A DNA stretch of 64,000 bases from Bradyrhizobium embrapense (GCF_001189235.2 NZ_LFIP02000001.1:1415450-1479449); one strand, 5' to 3'; shown: positions 35,166 through 43,816, counted from the stretch's first letter. Numbers and translations are program-made. Notes: a model not told the origin generated them from the letters alone.

Positions 35166-35312
35166 TCTTCACCTCCCCCGTCCTTCACGGGGAGAGGTCG
35201 GACCGCGTCAGCGATCCGGCTGAGGGGCAAGGCACGCAGGCGATCACGAAAACACTGCTCGCCGGATGGAGGCCCTGACCCCAACCCTCTCCCCGCAAAG
35301 AGCGGGGAAAGG
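35166..35312. repeat. Intergenic repeat element with inverted CTCCCCG arms
   Basis: This spacer between the dehydratase and aldolase genes contains CCGTCCTTCACGGGGAGAG at the left and CCCTCTCCCCGCAAAGAGCG at the right, which form inverted arms of a long mosaic element. Similar elements are scattered between genes in rhizobial genomes. It separates two genes that otherwise look like one operon, so transcript processing or partial termination here is possible. Confidence 0.6.
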
Positions 35313-35324
35313 AGGAGGATAGAT

Positions 35325-36101
35325 TTACGCCTTGCCGCCGGACTTCTCGCGGGTCTGGTTGACCTGCATCTTCGCGTAGACCTGCATCAGGCCGACCTCG
35401 TTCGACAGCGTCACGAGCTTGAAGCCCATGTTGATCGCGCGTACCGCGCCCTCGGCGCCGGAGCAGTGAATGCCCGGGTTGAGGCCGCGCTTGCCGCATT
35501 CCTTGATGATCTTCTCGTAGATCTTGAGGATCTCCGGCTCGTCGCGATCGAGCTTCGGCACCAAGCCATAGGAGAAGCCGAGATCGGACGGGCCGATATA
35601 GACACCGTCGATGCCTTCGACATCGAGGATGGCTTCCATGTTCTCGACCGCGGTCTTGGTCTCCATCATCGGCAGCAGCACGATCTCGTCGTTGGCGGTC
35701 TGCTGGTAGGTGCCGGCTGAGCCGTACATGCCGGCGCGGATCGGGCCGTTGGAGCGTACGCCCTTCGGCGGATACTTTGCGTAGGAGACAAGGTTCTTGG
35801 CTTCCTGCGGCGTGTTGACCATCGGGCAGATCACGCCATAGGCGCCGCCATCCAGCACCTTGCCGATGATGCCGGGTTCATTCCAGGGCACGCGGACCAT
35901 CGGCGTGACCGGATGGGCATGCATCGCCTGGAAGCACTGCACCATCGACTGATAATCCTGCACTCCATGCTGCATGTCGACGGTGACGCTGTCGAAGCCG
36001 CATTGCGCGATCACTTCGGCCGAGAACCCGGAGGGGATCGCGAGCCACGCGTTCACCACGGCCTTGCCCGATGCCCAGACCTGTTTGACCTTGTTCGCCA
36101 T
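35325..36101 (-). CDS. HpcH/HpaI family class II pyruvate aldolase
   Basis: Metal-dependent aldolase of 258 residues that cleaves 2-keto-4-hydroxy acids to pyruvate plus an aldehyde. Family motifs are DSVTVDMQHGVQDY (base and metal region), PMVRVPWNEPGIIGKVLDGGAYGVICPMVNT (active-site Arg), KYPPKGVRSNGPIRAG, and LLPMMETKTAVENME (metal-binding Glu) followed by GVYIGPSDL (metal-binding Asp). Two jobs are possible. It could act after the neighbouring UxaA/GarD-type dehydratase, as GarL does, or serve as HpaI for the homoprotocatechuate pathway encoded at 43.8-48.6 kb, which lacks its own hpaI in this window. Its closeness to the dehydratase and the Ldh-type gene favours the first, and the evidence is not decisive. 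Confidence 0.9.
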   Translation of the reverse strand: MANKVKQVWASGKAVVNAWLAIPSGFSAEVIAQCGFDSVTVDMQHGVQDYQSMVQCFQAMHAHPVTPMVRVPWNEPGIIGKVLDGGAYGVICPMVNTPQEAKNLVSYAKYPPKGVRSNGPIRAGMYGSAGTYQQTANDEIVLLPMMETKTAVENMEAILDVEGIDGVYIGPSDLGFSYGLVPKLDRDEPEILKIYEKIIKECGKRGLNPGIHCSGAEGAVRAINMGFKLVTLSNEVGLMQVYAKMQVNQTREKSGGKA

Positions 36102-36150
36102 TGATCACGTTTCCTTTGTGCTTCTTGAAGGTTTTCTTGGAGGGCAGACC

Positions 36151-37236
36151 TCAGCTGGTCGCCCGCTGGATCGAGACTTCGCTGACGCCGACCTCGCGCG
36201 CGGTATTCACTATCGCCGCCCAGGTATCGTCAGGCAAGGGGATGCCGTTCCTGGTGCGATCGGCGCGGGTTTTCCGCTCGGGATCGCCCGGAACCAGCAC
36301 GAACTCCGTGCCTGCGATCGGCTTGGTAGCGCGGATGAAATCGGTGTAGCGGGTGATTTCGCCATCGAAGAAATTGCTGGTGTCGATCACCTTGGGGTCG
36401 ATGTAGAACGCCATCATGCCGTTGGCGAAACGGCGGTCCGACGACGTCGCGCCGGTGCCGGTCAGCGCGCCGCCAAGCAATTCGCAGATGAAGGCAAGGC
36501 CCGAGCCCTTGTGATCGCCGAAGGCGCGGATCGCGCCGGTTCCCTTGGTGTGGTCGCGCGGCCCATCGGGCGTGTATGGACCATAGAGCACGTGCGGATC
36601 CTCGCTCAGCGTGCCGTCGGCATCGACCAGCGCGCCGACCGGCAGCTTCTTGCCGCCGCGGCTTGCCACGAGGCACTTGCCCTCGGCGACAACCGAAGTG
36701 GCGAAATCGAGCACGATCGGATCCTGGCCCTGGCGCGGAATGCCGACGCAATACGGCGCGGTCGACAGCCGCTTCTCGACGCCCCCATAAGGGGCGACCA
36801 GGAGCGAGCCCGCCGCCGTCACGAAATGAATAGAAACGAGGCCTTCGGCAGCAGCCATCTCGGCCCAGTCGCCGACGCGGCCGAGATGGCCGGAGTTGCG
36901 CAGTGCGACGGCGGCGAGCCCCGCCTTCTTGCACTTCTCGATGCCGAGCCTGACTGCGATCGGGGTGACGGTCTGGCCATAGCCGAACTTGCCGTCGACC
37001 ACCGCGAGCGATGGCGTGTCGACCACGACCTCGGGGGTTTGATTCGGCACGATCGAGCCCATCTTCTTCCACCTGACATAGACGGGCACGCGGATCACGC
37101 CGTGGCTGTCATGGCCGGTGAGGTTCGCGGTCGTGAGGTAAGTCGCGATGCGCTTCGCCTCCTCCGGAGAGGACTCCGAATGGGAGAACACCTCGGACAC
37201 GAAGTTGATGAGATTATCGACCTTGATGGTGACCAT
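36151..37236 (-). CDS. Ldh family (malate/L-sulfolactate type) oxidoreductase
   Basis: NAD(P)-dependent 2-hydroxyacid dehydrogenase of 361 residues from the family unrelated to classic LDH (malate, ureidoglycolate, sulfolactate and diketogulonate reductases). The family motifs are TANLTGHDSHGVIRVPVYV near residue 40 (catalytic His in HDSHG), DGKFGYGQTV near 75, NSGHLGRVGDWAEMAA near 115, and GDHKGSGLAFICELLGGALTG near 225. It is encoded 49 bases upstream of the aldolase gene on the same strand and 36 bases after a Liv-type ABC transporter gene, so all may be co-transcribed. It probably oxidises or reduces a sugar-derived hydroxy acid in the same pathway as the dehydratase and aldolase. Substrate unknown. 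Confidence 0.9.
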   Translation of the reverse strand: MVTIKVDNLINFVSEVFSHSESSPEEAKRIATYLTTANLTGHDSHGVIRVPVYVRWKKMGSIVPNQTPEVVVDTPSLAVVDGKFGYGQTVTPIAVRLGIEKCKKAGLAAVALRNSGHLGRVGDWAEMAAAEGLVSIHFVTAAGSLLVAPYGGVEKRLSTAPYCVGIPRQGQDPIVLDFATSVVAEGKCLVASRGGKKLPVGALVDADGTLSEDPHVLYGPYTPDGPRDHTKGTGAIRAFGDHKGSGLAFICELLGGALTGTGATSSDRRFANGMMAFYIDPKVIDTSNFFDGEITRYTDFIRATKPIAGTEFVLVPGDPERKTRADRTRNGIPLPDDTWAAIVNTAREVGVSEVSIQRATS

Positions 37237-37272
37237 GAAAAACTAGCTCGCTCGATACAGCACTGTGAGGTG

Positions 37273-38004
37273 TCAGGCGTGGGTCTTGGCGTGACCGCCG
37301 AGATAGGCAGCGGCGATGGCTTCATTGCCCCACAATTCGTCGGGCTTGCCGCCGAGCACGATCCGCCCGGTTTCGAGAACGAAGCCGTGATCGGCGACCG
37401 AAAGTCCCATGCGCGCATTTTGCTCAACGAGCAAGACCGTGGTGTCCTTCCTGATCTGCGAAATGATGCGGAACACCGCCTGCACGATCACAGGCGCGAG
37501 ACCGAGCGAGGGCTCGTCGAGCAGCAGCAGCCGCGGCTTGGCCATCAGCCCGCGCGCCACCGCCACCATCTGCAGCTGGCCGCCGGACAGCGTCCAGCCG
37601 AGCGCATTGGAGAAGGCACGGATATCCGGGAACAGGTCGAACATCGCATCGGCCTCGCGCGAGATCTGCGACGCCCCGACCTTTCGGTTCGACGCGCCGA
37701 GCATGATGTTCTCTTTCACGGTGAGACCGGGAAACACGCGGCGGCCTTCCGGCACATGCGAGATGCCGAGCCGCACGATCGCTTCTGGCCCGAGGCCCGC
37801 GATCGAATGACCGTCGAACAGGATGTCGCCGGAGGCGGGCTTGGCGAGGCCAGAGATTGCGCGCAGCGTGGTCGACTTTCCGGCGCCGTTGGCGCCGAGC
37901 AGCGTGACCACCTGGCCCTGCTCCACGGCGATGGTGACGCCGCGCAGCGCTTCGATCTCGCCGTAGCGGACCACGAGATTGCGGATTTCGAGCAGCGGCA
38001 TCAT
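37273..38004 (-). CDS. Branched-chain-amino-acid-type ABC transporter ATP-binding protein (LivF)
   Basis: ABC ATPase of 243 residues, the LivF-type partner. Walker A is GANGAGKSTTLR near residue 36, the signature is LSGGQLQMVAVARGL near 138, and Walker B is LLLLDEPSLGLAP near 158, followed by the H-loop-region sequence VLLVEQNARMGLSV. Its ATG overlaps the TGA of the LivM-LivG fusion gene by four bases. It is the last gene of the transporter operon that begins with the binding protein at 41860. Neighbouring sugar-acid genes suggest the cargo may be an organic acid rather than an amino acid; Liv-type systems often carry such solutes. Confidence 0.93.
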   Translation of the reverse strand: MMPLLEIRNLVVRYGEIEALRGVTIAVEQGQVVTLLGANGAGKSTTLRAISGLAKPASGDILFDGHSIAGLGPEAIVRLGISHVPEGRRVFPGLTVKENIMLGASNRKVGASQISREADAMFDLFPDIRAFSNALGWTLSGGQLQMVAVARGLMAKPRLLLLDEPSLGLAPVIVQAVFRIISQIRKDTTVLLVEQNARMGLSVADHGFVLETGRIVLGGKPDELWGNEAIAAAYLGGHAKTHA

Positions 38005-39773
38005 TCGCTCCCGAGATAGGCGGAGACCACGTCGGGATGACGCAGCACTGCCATCGACTCGCCATCGGCGATACGGCGTCCGAAGTTCAGCACGGTGATG
38101 TGTTGGGCGGCTTCCGAGACCAGCGTCATGTCGTGATCGATGATCAGGATCGTAAGTCCTTGCGCCGCGATGCGCTTCAGCAGCTCATGCAGTTCGAGCT
38201 TCTCGGTCGAGTTGAGGCCGGCGGCCGGCTCGTCGAGCAGCAGCAGGGTCGGGTTCGACGCCAGCGCCCGCGCGATCTCGATCAGGCGCTGGTGGCCGTA
38301 GGAGAAGCTCGAGATCAACTCGTTGGCGCGATTGCCGAGGCCGACGAAGGACAGAGCCTCCATCGCGCGCTCGGTCAGCGCATCGTCGCCCTTCCCGATC
38401 ATGGTGTTGCCGGGGCGCTCGGCGCCGATCTCGACGTTCTCCAGCGCCGTCATCGAGCGGAACAGGCGGATGTTCTGGAAGGTGCGCCCGAGCCCCGCTG
38501 CAGTGCGCTGATGCGGCGCCATGCTGGTGATGTCGGTGCCGTCCAGCAGGATCTTGCCTGATGTGGCCTTGTAGAGCCCGGACAAGACATTCAACGTCGT
38601 GGTCTTGCCGGAGCCGTTCGGTCCGATCAGCGCATGCACGCTGCCGCGCTTCACCGCGATATCGACGCCGTCGACCGCCTTGAGGCCGCCGAAATGCTTC
38701 GAGAGCCCGGTGACCTCGAGCACGATGTCGCCGCCGGCGCTCGCGGGCTTGAGCTGGAGCGCTCCGGCAACGGGCGGCGCATTAGTGTGCGCGCGCCAAC
38801 GCGTGAAGGCATCGGACACGAAGCCCCAGATGCCATCAGGCATGAAGCGGATAATCAGGATCACCGACAGGCCGTAGATCGCAAGATAGAGGCCCGGCAC
38901 GCTCTTCAGGAAACGCAGCCATTCAGGGATCAGGATCAGGAGCCCGGTGCCGATCGCCGAACCGATCGGCGAGGCCACGCCGCCGAGCAGCGACATGGTC
39001 AGGAACTGAATGGATTCCGCAAACGAGAACTGATCCGGGCTGACATAGGCAAAGCCGCCGGCGAACAGGCCGCCCGCGAGGCCCCCGAGCACCGCGCACA
39101 CCGCGAAGGCATAGACCTTGGTGCGGAACACGTCGATGCCGTTGACGCCGGCCGCGAGCTCGTTGTCGCGCACTGCACGCATCGCCCGGCCAAGCTTGGT
39201 GTCAGGCAGGTGCCAGACCAGATAGCCGACGATGGCGAGCATCGCGACGCAGAAGGCGAGATAGCTCTGCGAGGACTGGAACAGCTCGGGCCGGCGAATA
39301 TTGGCGACGCCGTCCGGTCCGTGGGTCACCCCGATGGCGTTGATCATCACCAGCGTTACGATCTGCTGGAACGAGATCGTCACCATCGCAAGGTAATGCC
39401 CGCCGAGCCGCAGCGTCGACATCCCCAGGAACGCGCCGGCGATCAGCGTGATCACGCAACCGCCAACCAAACAGAGCCAGAAGTTCAGATGCAGGTCGGC
39501 GGTGCCGAGGCCGACGGCATAGGCGCCGAAGCCGAAGAATGCGGCTTGCGCCAGGTTGATCTGGCCGCACAGGCCGAGCACGACCGACAATCCGAATACC
39601 GCGATCGAGAAGGTCGTGGCCTGCAGCAGGATGTTGAGGATGTAACCGTCGAACTGCATGCTGGCGGCGAGCGCCACCAGCACCGCAACGCCGAGGAAAT
39701 ACGGCAGATGCCGGACGATCAGCGGCTTCGAGCGCACGGCCGGCGCCTGGATCATGTTGTCGCTGGCGCTCAT
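38001..39773 (-). CDS. Fused ABC permease and ATP-binding protein (LivM-LivG)
   Basis: Single 590-residue chain joining two transporter parts that are usually separate. Residues 1-330 are a LivM-type permease with about ten membrane segments and the family motif GLNGIDVFRTKVYAFAV-like sequence (LAAGVNGIDVFRTKVYAFAV). Residues from about 345 to 590 are a LivG-type ATPase: Walker A GPNGSGKTTTLN near 385, signature FSYGHQRLIEIARALA near 510, Walker B LLLLDEPAAGLNS near 530. The linker near 330-350 includes APPVAGALQLKPASAGG. Start and stop overlap the neighbours by four bases each. The fusion is found in other Rhizobiales and is intact here. It would load one permease and one ATPase in fixed 1:1 ratio. 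Confidence 0.94.
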   Translation of the reverse strand: MSASDNMIQAPAVRSKPLIVRHLPYFLGVAVLVALAASMQFDGYILNILLQATTFSIAVFGLSVVLGLCGQINLAQAAFFGFGAYAVGLGTADLHLNFWLCLVGGCVITLIAGAFLGMSTLRLGGHYLAMVTISFQQIVTLVMINAIGVTHGPDGVANIRRPELFQSSQSYLAFCVAMLAIVGYLVWHLPDTKLGRAMRAVRDNELAAGVNGIDVFRTKVYAFAVCAVLGGLAGGLFAGGFAYVSPDQFSFAESIQFLTMSLLGGVASPIGSAIGTGLLILIPEWLRFLKSVPGLYLAIYGLSVILIIRFMPDGIWGFVSDAFTRWRAHTNAPPVAGALQLKPASAGGDIVLEVTGLSKHFGGLKAVDGVDIAVKRGSVHALIGPNGSGKTTTLNVLSGLYKATSGKILLDGTDITSMAPHQRTAAGLGRTFQNIRLFRSMTALENVEIGAERPGNTMIGKGDDALTERAMEALSFVGLGNRANELISSFSYGHQRLIEIARALASNPTLLLLDEPAAGLNSTEKLELHELLKRIAAQGLTILIIDHDMTLVSEAAQHITVLNFGRRIADGESMAVLRHPDVVSAYLGSE

Positions 39774-40642
39774 GCTTTCTCCGCGACACGTTCGCCGAAG
39801 ATACCCTGCGGCCGGAACACCAGGAACGCGATCAGCACCAGGAAGGCAAAGCCGTCCTTGTATGGCACCGAGATGTAGGCGGCGCCGAACGTCTCGATGA
39901 CGCCGAGCGCGAGGCCCCCGACGATGGCGCCGGCGACATCGCCGAACCCGCCGATGATGGTCGCGGCAAACGCCTTCAGCGCGATCGTCGAGCCCATCTG
40001 GATCGAGACGAACAGCACCGGCGCCACCAGGATGCCGGCGAGACCGCCCAGCACGGCCGAATAGATGAAGGTGATCATGATCATGGTGGAGACGGAAATG
40101 CCGAGCAGCGAGGCCATCTCCTTATCCTGCGAGGTCGCCTGCAGCTTCTTGCCGAGCAGCGTCTTCTCGAAGAACCAGAAATTGAACAACACCAGCAGGA
40201 TCGTGACGCCAATGATCAGAAGATACTGGCTGTCGAGATAGACCGGGCCGAGCTGGATACCGGGCGTGTCGAACCAGCCCTGCAGAACCTGCGGCTGCGG
40301 ACCGTAGATCGCGAGCACAGAGTTGGAGAGCAGGATCGAGGCGCCGATGGTGGCGATGATGACCGGCAGATAGGTGCGGTGGCGCAGCGGATAGTAGACG
40401 CCCAGATTGAAGATGACGCCGAGCAGCGCCATGCCGGCGAGCGCGATCACGAAGGACAGCCAGTAAGGCAGCCCCAGCTCGACGCAGACCACCATCAGAT
40501 AGGCGGCGACCATCGAGAATTCGCCCTGCGCGAAGTTCACCACGTTGGTGGCGCGGAAGATCAGCACGAAACCGAGCGCGACCAGCGCGTAGACCGCGCC
40601 GATGCCGATTCCGGTGAACAGCAGTTGTAGAACCAGATCCAT
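39770..40642 (-). CDS. Branched-chain-amino-acid-type ABC transporter permease (LivH)
   Basis: Inner-membrane permease of 290 residues with about eight membrane segments. Family features include an N-terminal LLFTGIGIGAVYALVALGFVLIFRATNVVNFAQGEFSM segment, the EAA-like cytoplasmic loop near QATSQDKEMASLLGIS, and the C-terminal segment around FGDVAGAIVGGLALGVIETFGA. Its stop overlaps the start of the LivM-LivG fusion gene. The binding-protein gene lies 72 bases upstream. Together these four genes form one complete Liv-type importer. The call is by family pattern and context; the solute is unknown. Confidence 0.94.
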   Translation of the reverse strand: MDLVLQLLFTGIGIGAVYALVALGFVLIFRATNVVNFAQGEFSMVAAYLMVVCVELGLPYWLSFVIALAGMALLGVIFNLGVYYPLRHRTYLPVIIATIGASILLSNSVLAIYGPQPQVLQGWFDTPGIQLGPVYLDSQYLLIIGVTILLVLFNFWFFEKTLLGKKLQATSQDKEMASLLGISVSTMIMITFIYSAVLGGLAGILVAPVLFVSIQMGSTIALKAFAATIIGGFGDVAGAIVGGLALGVIETFGAAYISVPYKDGFAFLVLIAFLVFRPQGIFGERVAEKA

Positions 40643-40714
40643 GACAGCGCTCGATCAGAACAGTGTGCGCAGAAGATTGGCCTCGCCGCGCCTGGCGGCG
40701 AGGCCAAGCGCCGA

Positions 40715-41860
40715 TCAATCGTTGAAGTCGATGTGCTTGTCGTAGACGATCTTGCCCTTGTCGTTCTTCACGACATTGTAGCCGTGCAGGCCGTCGCCGT
40801 TCTTGTCAAAATTGTACTCGCCTTCGGCACCGGCGAACTTCTGCGTCGCCAGGATGGCGTCGCGGATCTTGTTCGGATCGGTCGAGCCTGCCTTGTTGAT
40901 CGCCGCCGACAGGATGGTGATCGCGTCATAGGGCCAGGCGCTCTGGTTGTCGGGCGCGGTCTTGTAGGCATCGCGATAGGCCTTACCGAACGCCTTCGCG
41001 GTGTCGCTCGAATCTTCAGCGAAGTCGGCGACACCGTAGGTGCCGAACAGCGCCGGACCGGCGAGCTTGGTCGAGGAGACCGCCACCACCGAGGGCGAGC
41101 CGACCCACGGGATGTTGACGCCGAGCTGGCGCAGCTGACGGGCAAAGATGCCGAGATCGTTCTCGAAGGTGAAGTAGGTGCCGAGCACGTCGGCGCCGGA
41201 CTGCTTCACAGCCAGCACAACCGGGGTGAAGTCCTGGCTCTGGTTGGCATAGCCCTGGTCGAGCACCGGCGGCGCGCCGAGCTTGGTCAGAGCCTCGGTG
41301 AGTGCCTTACCGCCCGCGGTGCCGAAGGCGTCGGTGGAATGGACGATCGCCCATTTCTTCTTGCCGAGCGTGTTGACGCCGTAATCGGCGATCACGCGGC
41401 CGGAATAATTGTCGTTGGGGCGGAAGCGGAACAGCCAGGGATTGCCGGAATGAGTGAGATCGGGATTAGTGCCGCCGATCATCACGGGTTTGCCGACCTT
41501 GATCACGTCGGGCGCCATCGCCTGCACCTGGGTCGAGCGGATCGAGCCGAGGAACGCGACGATGTCGGATTGCGCGGCGAGCTTGGAGAACGCCAGCACG
41601 ATGCCCGGATTGGTGGTCTGGTCGTCCTCGATGACGAGCTCGACCTGCTTGCCGAGCACGCCGCCGGCCTTGTTGACCGCCGCCAGCGCCAGCTTGGCGC
41701 CGTTCTGGGCCCACAGGCCCTGCTCCGCCGCCGGCCCGGTCACCGGCACGCACATGCCGATCTTGATGGTCGCCCCTTGCGCCCAAGCGCCGCGCATCAG
41801 CGCAGGAGCAGCGAGACCTGCCGCCAAGCCGGCGGAAAACTCACGCCTCGTCAGTTTCAT
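40715..41860 (-). CDS. ABC transporter substrate-binding protein, Liv type
   Basis: Periplasmic binding protein of 381 residues. The N-terminus MKLTRREFSAGLAAGLAAPAL carries a twin-arginine pattern (TRREFS) and ends ...GAWAQG, so export by Tat is likely. The mature protein has the type I periplasmic-binding fold used by Liv systems: IKIGMCVPVTGPAAEQG at the start, ELVIEDDQTTNPGI near 80, then FLGSIRSTQVQAMAPDV. It is the first gene of the transporter operon and is divergent from a GntR-type regulator, which may control it. Substrate cannot be read from sequence; an aromatic or sugar acid would suit the surrounding catabolic genes. Confidence 0.93.
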   Translation of the reverse strand: MKLTRREFSAGLAAGLAAPALMRGAWAQGATIKIGMCVPVTGPAAEQGLWAQNGAKLALAAVNKAGGVLGKQVELVIEDDQTTNPGIVLAFSKLAAQSDIVAFLGSIRSTQVQAMAPDVIKVGKPVMIGGTNPDLTHSGNPWLFRFRPNDNYSGRVIADYGVNTLGKKKWAIVHSTDAFGTAGGKALTEALTKLGAPPVLDQGYANQSQDFTPVVLAVKQSGADVLGTYFTFENDLGIFARQLRQLGVNIPWVGSPSVVAVSSTKLAGPALFGTYGVADFAEDSSDTAKAFGKAYRDAYKTAPDNQSAWPYDAITILSAAINKAGSTDPNKIRDAILATQKFAGAEGEYNFDKNGDGLHGYNVVKNDKGKIVYDKHIDFND

Positions 41861-42021
41861 TCAATCCTCCCTTTGGTGCGCCGAACTTGCATGTCGGCTG
41901 CGTTGAAACGAGCTGACGCGTCGATCCGTTGCGCTATCCGCAGCCATCAATCGGCGCGGCGAACAAACGTGAGCGCCGCTGCAGCGCACAAGACGCGCAA
42001 CGGCGGCCATCGATCTGGCGT

Positions 42022-42064
42022 TTGACACAGCTAAACATGATTGCACATTGCACGCAATAGTCAA
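42022..42064. promoter_or_regulatory. Divergent promoter region with likely GntR operator
   Basis: TTGACA (42022-42027, plus strand) and TTGACT (42064-42059, minus strand) point away from each other around an inverted repeat whose ends are ATTGC and GCAAT (42040-42058). Suitable -10 boxes are weak. The layout suits one regulator controlling both the transporter operon (minus) and its own gene (plus). Binding is inferred. Confidence 0.45.
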
Positions 42065-42149
42065 AAGTTCGCTGGCAACGGTGCGTAAATGCCTGCTACC
42101 AGCGACCATGACGGGATCACATGATAGTGTGACCGACGGGCAGTCATCG

Positions 42150-43145
42150 ATGTCGATTCCAAGAGCGAAATCGCAGACCAGACGGAAGCAGCCGGCCTAC
42201 GCGCTGATCAAGAGCGCGTTGGCAAAGCACATCCGCGCTGGCAACGTGCCACCTGGCACGGTGCTTTCCGAATCGGCGATCGCGACCCTGTTCGGCTCCA
42301 GCCGCTCGCCGGTGCGGCAAGCCTTCGAACAGCTCGAGCACGTCGGACTGGTGCGCCGCTTCGACGGCCGCGGCGTCGTCGCCGGCAAGCGCAATGTCGA
42401 ACCGCGGCGCGTCCCGATCACGCCGGAGATGTTTGGATTGACCGACGGCCCGGTCGAGGCGGTGCGAAGCGACGCCTGGGACACCCTCTATTACAAGCTC
42501 GAACGCGAGATCATCTACCGTTCGCTGTTCGGCCGCTTCCGCGTCAGCGAGCTCGCATTGGCACGGCACTTCCGCGTCGGGCGCACGGTTGCGCGCAATC
42601 TGCTGTTACGCGCGCAGGCGATCGGAATCCTGGAGAAAGGCGCCAAGGCTCATTGGTATGTCGTGCCCTTGGACGAGGATCGCCTCCGCGACATCTTCGA
42701 GGTGCGCGCCACCCTAGAGCCGCTACTGCTCAAATCCGCTGCGGCAAAGATCCCTGCCGCGCTGCTAGACCGGATGGCGGAGCGGCTGCGCGAGGGAATC
42801 CAATTCCGCAGCCGTGTCGGCGTCGGCGAGCTCGATGAGATCGAGGGTGATCTTCATATCCGTTGCCTCGGCTACGGCGTCAATCGCGAGATGATCGAAG
42901 CGCTCAAGCGCACCCACTGCGCGTTCGTGATCGGCAAGCATATCCAGGTGGCGCTGACCGCGCCGCAGATCGATTCCTTCATGGACGAGCATCTGGTGAT
43001 CATCGAGGCCTTGCGCGCCCGCGACGGCGATGCGGCCGCCGCGACCTTGCGCCGCCATATCGAATGGTCCCACTCCAAGGTCGCCGGCTGGATTGCCCAA
43101 TTCCGCGCCATCAACGTGATCTCGCGCGTGCCCTATATGGCCTGA
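42150..43145 (+). CDS. GntR family regulator with two winged-helix segments and FCD domain
   Basis: Transcription factor of 331 residues. Residues about 12-75 are a GntR winged helix (YALIKSALAKHIRAGNVPPGTVLSE style, with SRSPVRQAFEQLEHVGLVRR as the recognition part). A second winged-helix-like segment follows near residues 110-170 (YYKLEREIIY, then ALARHFRVGRTVARNLLLRAQAIGILEK). The C-terminal 150 residues form a helical FCD-type ligand domain (RLRDIFEVRATLEPLLL). A double helix-turn-helix is unusual for the FCD group. The start at 42150 gives MSIPRAKSQTRRKQPAY; an ATG at 42108 is possible but neither has a strong ribosome site. It is divergent from the transporter operon and is its most likely regulator. 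Confidence 0.85.
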   Translation: MSIPRAKSQTRRKQPAYALIKSALAKHIRAGNVPPGTVLSESAIATLFGSSRSPVRQAFEQLEHVGLVRRFDGRGVVAGKRNVEPRRVPITPEMFGLTDGPVEAVRSDAWDTLYYKLEREIIYRSLFGRFRVSELALARHFRVGRTVARNLLLRAQAIGILEKGAKAHWYVVPLDEDRLRDIFEVRATLEPLLLKSAAAKIPAALLDRMAERLREGIQFRSRVGVGELDEIEGDLHIRCLGYGVNREMIEALKRTHCAFVIGKHIQVALTAPQIDSFMDEHLVIIEALRARDGDAAAATLRRHIEWSHSKVAGWIAQFRAINVISRVPYMA

Positions 43146-43172
43146 GCGGCATCGCCGCGCAAAGCCCCGGTA

Positions 43173-43706
43173 CTACTCGTCGGCCTCGGCCACGGCATCA
43201 TCGGTCGGGTTCATTCCGGCGAGACTTGCTTCCAGCGTGCCCAGCATTTCGTGAAGCTCCGCAAGCTTGCGCGCGCCATACCGCCGTGTGATCTCGGCGT
43301 AGATCGCTTCCGATGTCGGCGCCACCGCCTCGATCAGCTTCAACCCCTTGGCCGAGATCGAGACCACCGCGCGCCGGCCGTCGTTCTCCGCCGCCTTGCG
43401 CTCGATTAATGCGCGGGCCTCGAGGTCGCGCAGGATTCGCGACAGGCTCGGGCCGAGCAGAAACGCCACACGCGCGAGCTCGGTGACCTCGATTTCGTCG
43501 ACCGCGGTGAGCGCCCGCAGGATCCGCCATTGCTGCTCAGTCAGCCCGTGATTGCGCAGCGACGGCCGGAACTGCCGCATCACGGCCTCGCGCGCACGCA
43601 GCAGCGACATCGGCAACGAACGCGAGAATTCGCGCATCGGGGCCCGTCGTGCCGATGCGTCGTCGCCCTGCCCTGGCCGAATGTCGTTCGAATTCTTTCG
43701 CGCCAT
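43173..43706 (-). CDS. hpaR: MarR family regulator of homoprotocatechuate degradation (HpaR)
   Basis: MarR-family DNA-binding protein of 177 residues. In other bacteria HpaR represses the homoprotocatechuate meta-cleavage genes and responds to hydroxyphenylacetates. The core contains LPMSLLRAREAVMRQFRPSLRNHGLTEQQWRILRAL, then VTELARVAFLLGPSLSRILRDLEARALIER as the winged helix with recognition helix, and DGRRAVVSISAKG as the wing. It is longer than average because of an N-terminal extension of about 23 charged residues; MREFSRSLPM at residue 24 is an alternative start. It is divergent from hpaH, with a perfect 12-base palindrome between them. The context makes the HpaR name strong. Confidence 0.9.
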   Translation of the reverse strand: MARKNSNDIRPGQGDDASARRAPMREFSRSLPMSLLRAREAVMRQFRPSLRNHGLTEQQWRILRALTAVDEIEVTELARVAFLLGPSLSRILRDLEARALIERKAAENDGRRAVVSISAKGLKLIEAVAPTSEAIYAEITRRYGARKLAELHEMLGTLEASLAGMNPTDDAVAEADE

Positions 43707-43771
43707 CGCTCAATCCATCGCAACGAACTTTTGCGCTGCAGCATGCTTTGAATCAGTTTGCGGAAATTCAT

Positions 43772-43783
43772 TTAACATGTTAA
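43772..43783. promoter_or_regulatory. Palindromic operator between hpaR and hpaH
   Basis: TTAACATGTTAA is a perfect 12-base palindrome in the 110-base divergent region, centred about 39 bases before the hpaH ATG and 72 before the hpaR ATG. AT-rich palindromes of this size are typical MarR-family sites. It is the best candidate for HpaR binding; no binding data are available here. Confidence 0.6.
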
Positions 43784-43816
43784 TCATCTCCCGACATCCA
43801 CTTTTGTGTAGCACGC

